Assembly (NCBI GenBank): GCA_947374105.1
Contig: CANCAO010000090.1
Location: 1-6,800 of the forward strand
DNA: 6,800 nt
Source of the DNA: Comamonadaceae bacterium
GTDB lineage: Bacteria; Pseudomonadota; Gammaproteobacteria; Burkholderiales; Burkholderiaceae_C
Direction: 5' to 3'
Of this stretch, positions 6,534 through 6,800 are shown one piece after another. The notes under the pieces were generated by a model that was given only the letters and a program-made list of their open reading frames with translations, was not told the origin of the DNA and searched no databases. The position numbers and the translations under genes were made by a program. Every line of letters starts with the position of its first letter. Positions within the stretch are counted from its first letter, which is position 1.

Positions 6534-6800
6534 TCAGGTTTTTTTGGCCAGACCGAGGCGTTCGACGGTGGATTTTTCTGCTGCAAACGTGCGTTCGGCG
6601 TAGGCACTGTAGTCCGCCGTGTTCATGTAGATCACGGGTTGGTAGAACTTGTCCAGCGTCTCTTGCACCTTGGGGTCATCCAAGGTTTTCTTGAAGGCAT
6701 CGTGCAGGGTACGCACCACGGCGGGGTCCATGTTTTTGGGCCCACCAATGCCAAAGGGCGATTCGGTGATGGTGTCCCAACCGCTTTCCTTGACGGTGGG
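6534..6800 (-). CDS. Tripartite tricarboxylate transporter substrate-binding protein (Bug/TctC), 3' end
   Basis: The frame is open from the window edge at 6800 to the TGA at 6534-6536, giving the last 88 residues. The stretch beginning PTVKESGWD, continuing with FGIGGPKNMDPAVVRTLHDAFKKTL and ending with a helix AYAERTFAAEKSTVERLGL, matches the C-terminal lobe of Bug-family extracytoplasmic receptors, which are very abundant in Burkholderiales and bind small carboxylates in the periplasm for TctAB-type or other uptake. The N-terminal signal peptide and most of the ligand pocket lie outside the window, so the ligand cannot be guessed. An internal ATG at 6731 should not be taken as the start. 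No intrinsic terminator separates it from the Mrr-like gene 26 bp downstream. Confidence 0.85.
   Translation of the reverse strand, partial: PTVKESGWDTITESPFGIGGPKNMDPAVVRTLHDAFKKTLDDPKVQETLDKFYQPVIYMNTADYSAYAERTFAAEKSTVERLGLAKKT

Noticed and set aside
1..6800. Search for tRNA, rRNA, CRISPR arrays, insertion sequences, phage genes, attachment sites and toxin-antitoxin pairs
   Set aside because: No cloverleaf, no regularly spaced repeats, no transposase or integrase motifs, and no paired small genes of that type were found by reading; base composition and codon bias are even across the genes, so there is no sign of a recent island.

Overview
The window looks like chromosomal DNA of a betaproteobacterium, most likely a member of the Burkholderiales family Comamonadaceae (Rhodoferax, Limnohabitans or Polaromonas-like). 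The reasons are the GC-rich coding regions with strong third-position G/C bias, a GTP-type PEP carboxykinase starting MNAPQMQG, a Bug/TctC-type solute-binding protein, and a GC-rich intergenic repeat (CCCCC-CGA-GGGGG followed by TTGGGGCGGCCCGGC) that I recall from this family. The assignment rests on recollection, not on a search.

Layout: (1) 1-120, the upstream region of pckG, with a perfect 15-bp palindrome and a third half-site. (2) 121-1998, pckG, the gluconeogenic PEP carboxykinase, closed by a strong bidirectional terminator at 2015-2045. (3) 2070-2504, minus strand, a small two-helix membrane protein of unknown function. (4) 2505-2640, a divergent promoter region with two interleaved inverted repeats, the probable operator of the next gene. 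(5) 2641-4970, three plus-strand genes in tight succession: a LysR-type regulator, a calcineurin-like metallophosphoesterase overlapping it by 4 bp (GTGA), and a VOC-fold protein with an extradiol-dioxygenase-like His/His/Glu metal site 21 bp further on. (6) 4976-5050, the GC-rich repeat between convergent genes, which also encodes the C-terminal tail of the next gene. (7) 4989-6800, minus strand, transcribed right to left: the 3' end of a Bug/TctC-type periplasmic binding protein, a membrane-anchored Mrr-like nuclease-fold protein, and a putative M14 zinc carboxypeptidase lipoprotein.

How they fit together: pckG is a free-standing metabolic gene with its own terminator. The LysR, phosphoesterase and VOC genes probably share a transcript, and the LysR protein may control itself and the divergent membrane protein. 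The minus-strand trio is closely spaced but functionally mixed. I see no phage, transposon, CRISPR, toxin-antitoxin or RNA gene, and no clearly novel multi-gene system. The most interesting points are the regulatory DNA at 11-38 and 2593-2621, the altered active-site residue in the Mrr-like protein, and the repeat that extends a coding sequence. There is no gene-free stretch longer than 300 bases.
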